Positions 19,144 to 28,297 of a DNA stretch of 64,000 nt are shown here, piece after piece (the stretch's first letter is position 1; each line of letters starts with the position of its first letter). The stretch is from the NCBI RefSeq assembly GCF_018861065.1, contig NZ_JAHKQO010000036.1:211865-275864 (forward strand), given 5' to 3'. This DNA is from Paraglaciecola arctica (GTDB lineage Bacteria > Pseudomonadota > Gammaproteobacteria > Enterobacterales > Alteromonadaceae). The position numbers and the translations under genes are program-made. Below the pieces are notes generated by a model that was not told the DNA's origin, ran no database searches, and saw only the letters and a list, made by a program, of their open reading frames with translations.

Positions 19144-19584
19144 TTGAAGCGCTACATTGTTAGGGTAACTCAATCCATAAAGCGCCAAAATACTGTGATC
19201 AAACGTAAGGCGCTCATTCCGCTAAAACTCGGTTTGTTGGCGGTTAAGCGTGGTTTGGCGCAGGAGAGCCGTGAAACAAAAGTCATGCTAATTACCTACA
19301 AACGGTTTACCCGCGGCCAAGCCAGTAAACTCGAAATGCAGCAAGCTAATCAACAATTTGTTGATGTTATTCGCGGGCTAGGTTTAGGTGTACTCGCAAT
19401 TTTGCCTTTTGCACCAATCACTTTGCCTTTTGTTGTCAAATTAGGTGAAAAAATAGGAGTAAATGTATTACCCAGCGCCTTTATGAAAGATTTGCAAGAA
19501 GACGATGTAATAGAGGTACGACAACAAATAGAAGTTGTGGTAGACACTGAAAATGACACCAATGTAACTCATAACAAACAGTAA
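19144..19584 (+). CDS. Small LETM1-like domain protein
   Basis: A 146-residue protein with the LETM1 signature in its middle: 'GLGVLAILPFAPITLPFV' followed by 'NVLPSAFMKD', matching the mitochondrial LETM1 membrane-anchor region (hydrophobic helix, then LP-S-F). The N-terminal 60 residues are strongly basic. The start is a TTG with AAAGG upstream. In mitochondria the family is linked to cation/proton exchange and ribosome binding. What the bacterial form does is not established. It is monocistronic, with a terminator before the convergent dehydrogenase gene. Confidence 0.75.
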   Translation: MKRYIVRVTQSIKRQNTVIKRKALIPLKLGLLAVKRGLAQESRETKVMLITYKRFTRGQASKLEMQQANQQFVDVIRGLGLGVLAILPFAPITLPFVVKLGEKIGVNVLPSAFMKDLQEDDVIEVRQQIEVVVDTENDTNVTHNKQ

Positions 19585-19700
19585 ATATTGTTATCCAACA
19601 ACGAGTGGGTCACCTTTATGGAATTCGAAACATCAGGTGATAGAGTAAGTTATGTTAGGTTACAGTTCAAAAGGCAACCTACTCCCCTCAAATTCAATAA

Positions 19701-19733
19701 AAAGGTGCGCTAAAGCCACTCTAGTGCACCTTT
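19701..19733. terminator. Bidirectional terminator between LETM1-like gene and PQQ dehydrogenase
   Basis: AAAGGTGC pairs perfectly with GCACCTTT across a 17-base loop, with A-rich flank on the left and TATT on the right. It lies between two convergent genes. Confidence 0.65.
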
Positions 19734-19814
19734 ATTTACAGCATTATCAACAAGCATATCCGTAGCAATAACCAACATTATTTTAAGATTATTGGCTCTT
19801 TCACAACTTATTAG

Positions 19815-22265
19815 TTACTCAAGAGCATAGGCAATAACGTAACCACCTTTACCATCTCTTACACTTTTAGAGTCAGTGTAGTTATTAGTATCAGGGTCTC
19901 TGGGATAGGTCCAACTAGGGTTGGGAACAGTGACAATTAAATGCTGCTTACCTGTTTTTGCTGACATATAAGTCATAGGAGTAGATTGACCATTTCCGGG
20001 CAAGTCTTGCGACCACTTCTCTTCGCCACTGCGTATATCAAATGCCCGCACCGTGGCATCCATAGTTGAGCTTACGAAAGTTAAACCGCCACGAGTAGTC
20101 AGGGTGCCGGCCCTTACTGCCACACCCACGTCTATGGGTAACCCCGAACGCCAACCAAAGGGCCCCGAGTTTTTCATATCACCCAATGCACGACTCCAAA
20201 GTAACTCTTTAGTATTTAGATCCATAACAGCAATCTTTGCCCATGGTGGCTCAAAACAAGGTACCCGGGTTCCTAACTTAGACATAAAGGGTTCTGGCCA
20301 GCCGTAGAATTTAATACGCACATGGTCATAAGGATCATCGGCGTTTGGCTCGCGAGGTTTTGGCATGGGGGCCTCGGGATCCATCCTAACGGCTGGGTGA
20401 TTTGGCCCCAGTAAATATTGCGCTATTGGTCCTGCCTTAGCAATTTGCTCGGGGGTGACCATATTTAAACGATGTGCCAGCATTTGCGGCGCAGCAATCA
20501 GTAAACCATTGTCGGCATCCACCGAAACACTGCCCCAATTAAAGCCTCCAAAATTCCCTGGAGCCAGCAATGTGCCCCCTATCAATAAAGGTCCATCGGC
20601 TGAAGGTGGTGTGAACATTCCCTCATAATTCATGATTTTGTATTCAAGTCTACACACCAGTTGATCAAGTGGCGTTAAACCCCACATGTCCTTTTCATGG
20701 CGAAATGGATGAAAGTTAGGTAGCGGTGAAAACGGTTGCGTAGGCGATAAAAGTTCACCATAAAGTTCACTTTGAGGCACAGGGCGCTCTTCAATTGGAT
20801 GCACTGGTGTGCCATCTCGTCTATCAAGTAGAAATATATCTCCCATTTTGGTGGGTACCGCCACCGAAGGCACCATTTCACCGTCACGTTCAACATCCAC
20901 TAAAACTGGTTGCGCCGGTAAGTCATAATCCCATACATCATGGTGAACCGTTTGATACTTCCAGCGAGGTGCGCCTGTCTCCCCATCTAATGCAACAATC
21001 GCAGAAGACCACTCATCATCAAACTCACGTCTAACGCCCCCCCAATAATCCGGTGACGCATTACCAGTTGGCGCATAAATTAAATCTAGTTCAGGATCAT
21101 AACTCATGATACTCCAAACATTAGGCGTACCTGGTGTGTAGATTTCACCCTCTGGGGGTTCGCCATGATAACCAGGTTTGCCCACATCCCAAGCCCAAGC
21201 AAACTCGCCTGTGGTGGCATTAAAGGCACGGACTACACCAGAAGGTAATCCAAGATCTTGTGAATCAGCCACTAGTCCACCTATCACAGCGACATCGTCC
21301 GCTATAAGTGGTGGTGACGTAACATAGTACTCACCTAAGTCAAATAACCCCAAGTCCTTAGTTAAGTCTACTGAACCTGCGTCTCCAAAGTCGCTACAAA
21401 CTTGGCCAGTCATGGCATTTATCGCTATCAATCGCGCATCTACCGTACCCACTAAAATACGTTTTGGGCATTGGCCGCTATAGTCTGCTTCGGCTTCATG
21501 GTAGCTGATACCGCGACAAGTTCTTGCGTACTGGTTTGAACCTGAAGGTATTGCTTGAGGGTCGTAACGCCACACTTCTTTTCCGGTATCGCTATCAATA
21601 GCCATCAGGACATTGGCCGCGCCACATAAATAAAGATGGTTATCAACTTGAAGAGGTGTCATTTTGAAATCTTGTTCTACACCAGTGCGATAACGCCAGA
21701 CCTCTTTTAACTGCCCTACTGTTTCGGTGTTAATTTGATCTATTTCTGCGAAACGTGTACCACCGTCAGTATTACCATAATTGCGCCAATCGGTAATTTC
21801 TGAAGAGGCTGATACCTGTCGGTCAGTGCCAGTCCCATTTTGTTCGTAACCTTGAAAAAACGATAGCAACACTGCCACTGCCGACAAAACACCGGGAATG
21901 GCAATCCAGCGTTTATTCACCGATGCGTCGCTTTCGATTGGCTTTAACGTTGCAAGATACCAAGGGGTGATAAACCACAAACCGAGTACAACCCAAGTCG
22001 CGACTCGGGGTAATAAAGCCAGCCAATACATGTCCGATTCGTAAACTGCCCAAATCAACGTGACACCGAGTAATCCACCAAACAGCTTGTAAGCCTTCGA
22101 ATTACCCTTAATCATATAAATCCCAGTGGCAACCAGCGCTACCCCTGTAAACACGTAGTAAGGACTTCCACCTAGGTAGGCCAAGTAACCACCTAGAAGG
22201 CTCAAAATCAGCCCTAACACACAAAAAATGACAATTAATGTCCAGTGGACAATTCGTGAAATCAT
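19815..22265 (-). CDS. Membrane-bound PQQ-dependent dehydrogenase (glucose/quinate/shikimate family)
   Basis: An 816-residue quinoprotein. Residues 1-140 form about five membrane helices. The rest is an eight-bladed PQQ propeller facing the periplasm (repeats such as DTGKEVWRYDPQ, TTGEFAWAWDVG, ETGAPRWKYQT, NTKELLWSRALG, RSGEEKWSQDLPG). Enzymes of this family oxidise glucose, quinate, shikimate or other polyols and pass electrons to ubiquinone. The substrate here is uncertain. No PQQ biosynthesis genes are in the window. It sits at the end of a same-strand run with a VOC lipoprotein, an SDR and a TonB-dependent receptor, suggesting uptake and periplasmic oxidation of one compound. Confidence 0.93.
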   Translation of the reverse strand: MISRIVHWTLIVIFCVLGLILSLLGGYLAYLGGSPYYVFTGVALVATGIYMIKGNSKAYKLFGGLLGVTLIWAVYESDMYWLALLPRVATWVVLGLWFITPWYLATLKPIESDASVNKRWIAIPGVLSAVAVLLSFFQGYEQNGTGTDRQVSASSEITDWRNYGNTDGGTRFAEIDQINTETVGQLKEVWRYRTGVEQDFKMTPLQVDNHLYLCGAANVLMAIDSDTGKEVWRYDPQAIPSGSNQYARTCRGISYHEAEADYSGQCPKRILVGTVDARLIAINAMTGQVCSDFGDAGSVDLTKDLGLFDLGEYYVTSPPLIADDVAVIGGLVADSQDLGLPSGVVRAFNATTGEFAWAWDVGKPGYHGEPPEGEIYTPGTPNVWSIMSYDPELDLIYAPTGNASPDYWGGVRREFDDEWSSAIVALDGETGAPRWKYQTVHHDVWDYDLPAQPVLVDVERDGEMVPSVAVPTKMGDIFLLDRRDGTPVHPIEERPVPQSELYGELLSPTQPFSPLPNFHPFRHEKDMWGLTPLDQLVCRLEYKIMNYEGMFTPPSADGPLLIGGTLLAPGNFGGFNWGSVSVDADNGLLIAAPQMLAHRLNMVTPEQIAKAGPIAQYLLGPNHPAVRMDPEAPMPKPREPNADDPYDHVRIKFYGWPEPFMSKLGTRVPCFEPPWAKIAVMDLNTKELLWSRALGDMKNSGPFGWRSGLPIDVGVAVRAGTLTTRGGLTFVSSTMDATVRAFDIRSGEEKWSQDLPGNGQSTPMTYMSAKTGKQHLIVTVPNPSWTYPRDPDTNNYTDSKSVRDGKGGYVIAYALE

Positions 22266-22370
22266 AAAATCATTGGCTCCGTAAACCGCTACTCACCCAT
22301 GTTCCCCATGAGGCAGTAGTACAGACAGTAGTTGGATGGGTAAAGTTATTCAGCATTCGATTAATGACGC

Positions 22371-23420
22371 TTATTCAATCCCATTGTTCTTAAAGTTTTT
22401 GGCAGAAAATGGTGAACTATTTGGTATGGTTTGAAAGCCCAATAGGTTGCCATCTGGATCTCGACCAAAAAAACCTAGTCCATCGTTAAATTGCTGAATG
22501 TCAGTGACTAGCTTGCCACCAGCATCGCTGAAAAGTTGTTTAGCCGCATCAACATCGGTCACGTCGAATACAATCATGTTGTAGCCAGTGGCATCAACTG
22601 GCTTTGGAATAGCCGGTATTTTGGGCTCAGGGTGATAATATTGGATAAGCTCTAACTCAAGATTTCTTACCTGAAACCACGCCATTTCTGTTTCACTTCC
22701 AGGCAGGCCTGAGACATTATCAATAAATTCGCCTTCGTTATGTAAATAATGTCCAACTCGGCGCGGGTTTTGGGTTTCAAGCAATTCAGAATAGAAATCA
22801 ATTGCTCTATCCATATCAAGAGTGGCTAAAGAAATATGTCGAATACGCCTGTCATTTTTGGGTGGCTTAGGCAAGTCGAGTGCATCAATATCAACGTGTT
22901 CTATTTCAACAATAATATTATCTTTATCGTACACATAAGCGTAAGACACATGTGTTTTTGGATTGGTCATCATCTCTTTTGAGCCAATATGAGTCGCTCC
23001 AGCGGTTAAAAACGCTTGATAGGTTTGTGTTTTTTTATCCACTTGAAACGCAAGGTGGGCAATACCTGGACCATTGGCTTGCATACTCGGATAATTCTTA
23101 GCTGCGTCTGACGGGTTGTTAAACTGCATAAATAACAACTGCGCATTCACCCCCTTCATCAACCGTGTTTTTGCGGTGACTCCCTCACGTCCAGCCAACT
23201 GATTCAGTAGTGGATGATCAGCAAATTCGCCCTCCTGCACTACTTGGATATCGGTAGATTCGGCATACAGAGCTTGAGTTTTATCGAGGTTTTCTACGGT
23301 CACCCCCACATAATGCACTCCTGCAACTATAGGGTTAGCCACTCGGCTAGGCGGAGTGACCAACCAAGAACAAGCTCCCAATAATGAAGCAACTGAAATG
23401 AATAAGATGTATTGACGCAT
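22371..23420 (-). CDS. Lipoprotein with two VOC (glyoxalase/dioxygenase-like) domains
   Basis: A 349-residue protein with a lipobox (SLLGAC, Cys17), so it should be lipid-anchored in the envelope. The mature part has two vicinal-oxygen-chelate domains. The first keeps likely metal ligands (His in GVHYVGVTV, His in GIAHLAFQV, Glu in IIVEIE). The second has His in RIRHISLATL, but the position expected to hold the next His reads NMIVFDV, so its site may be incomplete. VOC enzymes are usually cytoplasmic, so an exported lipoprotein form is unusual. It lies between the PQQ dehydrogenase and the SDR on the same strand. Confidence 0.87.
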   Translation of the reverse strand: MRQYILFISVASLLGACSWLVTPPSRVANPIVAGVHYVGVTVENLDKTQALYAESTDIQVVQEGEFADHPLLNQLAGREGVTAKTRLMKGVNAQLLFMQFNNPSDAAKNYPSMQANGPGIAHLAFQVDKKTQTYQAFLTAGATHIGSKEMMTNPKTHVSYAYVYDKDNIIVEIEHVDIDALDLPKPPKNDRRIRHISLATLDMDRAIDFYSELLETQNPRRVGHYLHNEGEFIDNVSGLPGSETEMAWFQVRNLELELIQYYHPEPKIPAIPKPVDATGYNMIVFDVTDVDAAKQLFSDAGGKLVTDIQQFNDGLGFFGRDPDGNLLGFQTIPNSSPFSAKNFKNNGIE

Positions 23421-23477
23421 GGCTTCCTCCTAAGGAATATTGATATACACAGAGACAACTCCGCTGTGTGATTGCGA

Positions 23478-24245
23478 TTAGAAATTAACGGTTTTCACTG
23501 TGCCGCCGTCGACTCTTTGGTTAGTGGCAGTAATATTTGATGCTGCTGGGCTAGATAAAAACGTAATGGCATTGGCCACTTCAAGAGGAGTACCCAAGCG
23601 ATTAAACAAAGATAAAGACGCCACATAATTGTAAATATCAGGCTGGTCTTTTTTCATCATCTCCCAATGTCCGTCTTTATGCACAATAGGTCCTGGTGAT
23701 ACAACATTGACCCTAATTCCGTATTGCCCCAACATATGCGCCATCTTCATAGCATAAGCAGTTAACGCTGCTTTTATAGCGCCGTATTCCAGCTCAGTAG
23801 ACGAGTTGTTAGCCATCACCGAGGCAATAGATGCCACATAGACAATGGAAGGATTTTTACTTTTCTTTAAGTAAGGCAATGCCATCTCCGTCAAACGAAT
23901 GTGTTGCATTAAATCAACGTCTACTCGACTTGCCCAACGGTCTTCCCCCGACGCGGCTGTTAAGGTACTCACATTACTGACCAATACATCCAAACCACCC
24001 AACGCACTTATTGAGGCGTCAAACCACTCTTGGTAGCTTGTTTCATCGGTTACATCTAGTGGCTTAACAAACACCGGATAACTACTGTTTACCCAATTTT
24101 TCGCCACTGAGTTGAGGGTTTCTTCATCTCTTGCGCCAGTGGCCAATTGCATATTTTCAGCAATGAAATTTTCAATAACGGCCTTACCTATACCTCGACT
24201 GCCACCAGTCACCATTCCTTTTAGGCCTTTCATATTTAAATTCAT
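23478..24245 (-). CDS. SDR-family oxidoreductase
   Basis: A 255-residue classical short-chain dehydrogenase. The cofactor motif TGGSRGIG is at 13-20, the NAG-equivalent reads NVS, and the catalytic set is Ser139/Ser142 (VASIASV), Tyr154 and Lys158 (YGAIK). The sequence SPGPIVHKDG follows, with a normal C-terminal 'RVDGGTVKTVNF'. ARD after strand 2 suggests NADP preference but is not decisive. The substrate is unknown. It is the only apparent cytoplasmic enzyme in the locus, which suggests it acts on the imported product. Confidence 0.92.
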   Translation of the reverse strand: MNLNMKGLKGMVTGGSRGIGKAVIENFIAENMQLATGARDEETLNSVAKNWVNSSYPVFVKPLDVTDETSYQEWFDASISALGGLDVLVSNVSTLTAASGEDRWASRVDVDLMQHIRLTEMALPYLKKSKNPSIVYVASIASVMANNSSTELEYGAIKAALTAYAMKMAHMLGQYGIRVNVVSPGPIVHKDGHWEMMKKDQPDIYNYVASLSLFNRLGTPLEVANAITFLSSPAASNITATNQRVDGGTVKTVNF

Positions 24246-24353
24246 TGTGCTTTCCTGTTTTCAATTGAGCCTATCGTGCCAGTACAACGCCACGAATTGG
24301 CTCAAAGTATTATTGACTCATATACGTCAGTGATTTCACTCATTATGAGCGAC

Positions 24354-26795
24354 TTAAAATTCGTAGGCGACACTCACGCCATAGGTGCGAGGTTGATTAA
24401 TAAACGCTCCAACCGTTCCGGTTTGACCTGGTTGCCCAAAGACCCCTAATAAGTTTTCATCATCGGTTAAATTGCGCCCCCACAATTGCATACTCATACC
24501 ATTGCCAAAGTTCACGCCAGCACTTGCGCCTAAATTATTCACTTGTCTCGTAAAGTCAGGGTTGTCTGTGGTAATTGTGCCTGCAGGTGCAAAAACCAGA
24601 GAGCTTTCATAACTATAATCAGCACGTATATACAGGTCTGCGGTGTCGAAGGATGCGGTGTAAACTACACCTGCCACTAGGCTTTTTTCATGAATATTCA
24701 AGGGGCGGGTGCCAGATAAATCTTGGGGTAGATAGTTCCCGTCAGCATCGCGGGGGGAATTCGGACCAGGAGGTGCATTACTAAAGTCATCATATACCGG
24801 GTCTAATAAGGTCCCTGCAAAGGTAACGGCTAAATTGTCTGTGACCGAGTAACGTAAATCGAACTCCATGCCATCTACCGAAGTTTTGCCTGCGTTAGCC
24901 TGAAAGAAATCCACACCGTCAAAACTTCTTACTTGAAAATCTTCAATTGACTGGTCAAATATGGCAACATTTGCTTGAAAGTTTCGGTACCACACCTTCA
25001 TACCTATTTCTGTCACTGTGGCATATTCTGGTGTTGATAAACGTGAGCCATAAATTGGATTGCTTGAGTTTTCTCCCGATGCATCTAAGGCATCGGCAAT
25101 AGCACGATCTGGACGCGAGAAATTTGTGAGATCCCAAGCAGAAGATTTAAACCCCGTTGCTTGGCTGATGTAAAAATTGAAATTTTCGTTGTGTTTGTAT
25201 GCTAAGCGAACCAAATAAGTCGTATCACTATCATCAGACTTACCGTCTTCAAGAGAATTCGGATAACTCACGATAGGAGGCCTAAATTGCGCCGCTGCTA
25301 AACCTGCAAAAGCGCCACCTGCTAGAGTATTAAAGTTAATCGACGAAAATACATCCTCGTTAGACACTTCTGTTACATAGGCTTCCTTTTTATCATTGGT
25401 ATAATTGAGACCAACAGTCCCAGTCAAAGCGTCGGTAAACTCGTAATCAGTGGATGCAAAAACCGAAAAATCTCGGTTATCCTGTCCTTCGGCGTAAGCG
25501 ACGGCTATACCATCTGGGTAAAACGTACCTTGCGGGAATCCCAGCGCTGATTCAACAGCTACCAAACCTCCCCCAGTTAAATAGTTTACAAAATTGCGTA
25601 AATCGGGACCGTACTCCAATGCATCAGTGGAAACGATATCTTCATCGTATAAGAACCCACCTAAAATCCAATTAAAGGGCCCCTCACTTGACGAAGTGAG
25701 TCGTATTTCTTGACTAAACGCAGTGATTTCAATATCTCGTACTGACCTAGAGGTTTCAATCGAACTGCTTCCCACTGGATTAGACGCAACAAGGGTATTC
25801 AAACGATAAGCCGAAATAGAAGTTAGAGTAAAATCGTCATAGTCCACATCTAGATGTAGAGATAAGCCTCCGTCTTCCACCTCATTGGTAGATGATTCAA
25901 TTAACACAGATTCACGAGCGAATGGGTCTGAGGCGTCTAATACACTTCCTCCTAATGCCAACACAACGTTATCTACCGGACCACTGATAACATTTGGGCT
26001 CGAGCAACAAATTTCATCTATTTCGCTGTAGTCAACAATAGCTCGAAAGGTCACATCTGCAGAAGGCTCCCAAAGCGCTTGTCCACGAAGATTCCAACGA
26101 TCTCGATTATCTGGGTCCGTCACCCCTTGGTACAGTGCCTTGGTGTAACCATCGCGTTTGTTAATACCTGCAGCAAAACTCAACGCAAGTTCGTCACTTA
26201 CACCACCTGTTACATAACCTTTTAAGAGACGTTGATTGTAATTTCCTAAGGTTGCCTCGACTCGCCCTTCAGTCACAAACGAAGGTGCGGAGGTAACCAC
26301 ACTAACTACCCCTGCTGACGCATTTTTCCCAAACAGGGTACTTTGCGGACCACTTAACACTTCCACTCGTTCTAACTTAGGCAAATCAGTGATGGCTCCA
26401 CTTGCCCTAGAACGAAAAACGCCGTCGATAAACACGCCCACAGAAGGTTCTGTGCCTATGTTATTAGAGGAACTACCAAAACCACGAATACTAAAGCTTG
26501 AAACTGTAGTCAGACTAGTTTGCAACACTTTTAAAGAAGGAACCAAAGTTTGCATATCTAATACGTCTACCACCTTAGCTTGCTCTATATCTTGCGCACT
26601 GGTTACTGACACTGCTATCGGTGTGTCTTGTAAGGTTAATGGTCGTTTAGATGCAGTGACAAAAATGCGTTCAATATCTTTATCTGGTTCAGATGTATCC
26701 GCTTGTTGTGCGCTTGCAATAGGCAGACATAAAACACTCGCGATAACACTCGAAATAACAGTACGCCTTAAACCTTGGTGTGTGCTGTAAAACAT
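24354..26795 (-). CDS. TonB-dependent outer-membrane receptor
   Basis: An 813-residue receptor importing an unidentified ligand with proton-motive force via TonB. A signal peptide runs to about residue 30 (IASAQQ). A TonB-box-like 'ERIFVTASKR' precedes the plug domain (TPIAVSVTSAQDIE; RGFGSSSNNIGTEPSVGVFIDGV; LSGPQSTLFGKNASAGVVSV). A 22-strand barrel follows, ending in the typical aromatic C-terminus (YGVSVAYEF). I start it at the ATG at 26795 because GGAGGG lies six bases upstream; the frame extends 16 codons further without support. The sequence class is that of carbohydrate/aromatic importers of marine Proteobacteria, not classical siderophore receptors. Confidence 0.93.
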   Translation of the reverse strand: MFYSTHQGLRRTVISSVIASVLCLPIASAQQADTSEPDKDIERIFVTASKRPLTLQDTPIAVSVTSAQDIEQAKVVDVLDMQTLVPSLKVLQTSLTTVSSFSIRGFGSSSNNIGTEPSVGVFIDGVFRSRASGAITDLPKLERVEVLSGPQSTLFGKNASAGVVSVVTSAPSFVTEGRVEATLGNYNQRLLKGYVTGGVSDELALSFAAGINKRDGYTKALYQGVTDPDNRDRWNLRGQALWEPSADVTFRAIVDYSEIDEICCSSPNVISGPVDNVVLALGGSVLDASDPFARESVLIESSTNEVEDGGLSLHLDVDYDDFTLTSISAYRLNTLVASNPVGSSSIETSRSVRDIEITAFSQEIRLTSSSEGPFNWILGGFLYDEDIVSTDALEYGPDLRNFVNYLTGGGLVAVESALGFPQGTFYPDGIAVAYAEGQDNRDFSVFASTDYEFTDALTGTVGLNYTNDKKEAYVTEVSNEDVFSSINFNTLAGGAFAGLAAAQFRPPIVSYPNSLEDGKSDDSDTTYLVRLAYKHNENFNFYISQATGFKSSAWDLTNFSRPDRAIADALDASGENSSNPIYGSRLSTPEYATVTEIGMKVWYRNFQANVAIFDQSIEDFQVRSFDGVDFFQANAGKTSVDGMEFDLRYSVTDNLAVTFAGTLLDPVYDDFSNAPPGPNSPRDADGNYLPQDLSGTRPLNIHEKSLVAGVVYTASFDTADLYIRADYSYESSLVFAPAGTITTDNPDFTRQVNNLGASAGVNFGNGMSMQLWGRNLTDDENLLGVFGQPGQTGTVGAFINQPRTYGVSVAYEF

Positions 26796-27191
26796 GCATA
26801 GCCCTCCAAAATGTGAATATCCAATCTGCTCGTATCCGCTCATGGCGTTTTGAGCCCGGAATTTTAGTCATCAGCGATGACCCGTCCACCGCTTGCAAAC
26901 AAAAGTTATTGCACAAACATTCATTAGTCAACAATACTTTAACAAAATTTAAACAATAATATCGATTAGAGAATTTACACAACCTATCGCCAGACCATTA
27001 AAACTCTTTTAATTCAGCATCTTACAAGTATCAATTTAATGATAAATATAAATACATACTCAAACATTTATTGATACATGAAATTTTATGTAGGTCTAAT
27101 AAATTTACAATTTAGATTATTTTCATCCTTTATTGACATTTTGAGCACCAGTTGCAAGTATTAATAATCACTAATACATTAAGGTTCAATT
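26796..27191. other. Divergent AT-rich regulatory region of the catabolic locus
   Basis: 396 bases between the TonB-dependent receptor and the alpha/beta hydrolase. It must hold both promoters. On the hydrolase side TTGACA at 27133-27138 could be a -35 box. A perfect inverted repeat GTATTA-N8-TAATAC at 27158-27177 could be an operator for the TetR regulator encoded downstream. No gene is seen. Confidence 0.45.
27158..27177. promoter_or_regulatory. Possible TetR-type operator upstream of the hydrolase
   Basis: GTATTA and TAATAC form a perfect 6-bp inverted repeat with an 8-base centre, just after a TTGACA box and 14 bases before the hydrolase ATG. The assignment to the TetR regulator is inference. 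Confidence 0.3.
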
Positions 27192-28157
27192 ATGCGCGTT
27201 TTACTTTTTTGGATAATGGCATCGATAGCACTTTTGGGGTGCTCTGATCTAAATGATCCTAACGACGCTATCATTGCTAAAAGCCATATGGGCTTTAACT
27301 CAAAAACCGTCACTGTGAATGGTTTGCAGTTTCGATATGTAGAAAAGGGAAGTGGTGAATTAATGTTGTTTTTGCACGGGTTTCCCTATTTTAGTGAGTC
27401 CTGGTACAAACTTTTACATGGCTTTGGAGACCAATATCATAGTGTTGCTCCCGATAACCGCGGTTATGGCTATACAGAAAAACCAACGGAAATAGCTGAC
27501 TATCGTCTCGAAGTTTTAGTCTCGGATGTAATCTCGCTTATTTCCAAGCTTTCCCCTGAAAAGCCAGTGATTTTAGTTGGCCACGACTGGGGCGCAGGGT
27601 TAGCATGGGCTACAGCTCAAACCCGACCGGAATTGATTAAAAAACTTATAATAATCAATGGGGTACCTCCCAATGCGTTTCTCAAGGTACTTGATCGAAG
27701 CCTGTTACAAAGAGAACGTTCTGATTACATTGGCAAACTTGATGGTTGGCTAGCTAAGTTGATGTTCGCGATCAAGGGACCAGATATGATTTGGCAAGGC
27801 GTGTCGAGATTGCATGAAAGCGGCGACGTAGATGATAATTTTAAACAGGCTTTTCTGGAGGCTTGGGAGCAACCAGACGCTGCTCAATCCGCAATCAATT
27901 GGTATACAGCCAATTTCCCCGAGTTTGATAACATTCAAGATAAAGACTATTGGCCTAGTAAAGATGCACGCGTTACTGTGCCAAGTCTATTAATCTGGTC
28001 GAAAGATGATCCAGCGTTTACTCAAGATGCTTTCGAGATTATTCCTGAGTATGTTGACGATTTGACCATTAAAGTAATCGATACCAGCAGTCATGTGCCC
28101 TTTCTTGATCATTTTGAAGAAGTATTCAGTTATATGTCTGACTTTATAAATAAATAG
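27192..28157 (+). CDS. Alpha/beta hydrolase lipoprotein, epoxide-hydrolase-like
   Basis: A 321-residue protein with a lipobox (ALLGC, Cys17). The mature enzyme has the oxyanion motif HGFP (62-65) and the strand DNRGYGYTEKP. The nucleophile elbow GHDWGAG has Asp132, and His in SSHVPFLDH near the C-terminus is the likely base. An Asp nucleophile with HGFP and DNRGYG is typical of epoxide hydrolases and haloalkane dehalogenases rather than esterases. As a lipoprotein it would act outside the cytoplasm. It lies divergent from the TonB-dependent receptor and before the TetR regulator, so it probably serves the same pathway. Confidence 0.87.
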   Translation: MRVLLFWIMASIALLGCSDLNDPNDAIIAKSHMGFNSKTVTVNGLQFRYVEKGSGELMLFLHGFPYFSESWYKLLHGFGDQYHSVAPDNRGYGYTEKPTEIADYRLEVLVSDVISLISKLSPEKPVILVGHDWGAGLAWATAQTRPELIKKLIIINGVPPNAFLKVLDRSLLQRERSDYIGKLDGWLAKLMFAIKGPDMIWQGVSRLHESGDVDDNFKQAFLEAWEQPDAAQSAINWYTANFPEFDNIQDKDYWPSKDARVTVPSLLIWSKDDPAFTQDAFEIIPEYVDDLTIKVIDTSSHVPFLDHFEEVFSYMSDFINK

Positions 28158-28297
28158 AAAGACAACAATAGCCAAGACGCAACCAATGGCTTAAATCATC
28201 GAGTTAATGCTCAATCGAGCCACATTTACTCGATGCAAGCTTTAATATAACATGCCGCAGAATGTGGCGACAAAAGCAGCGAAAATCTGACAGGTTT

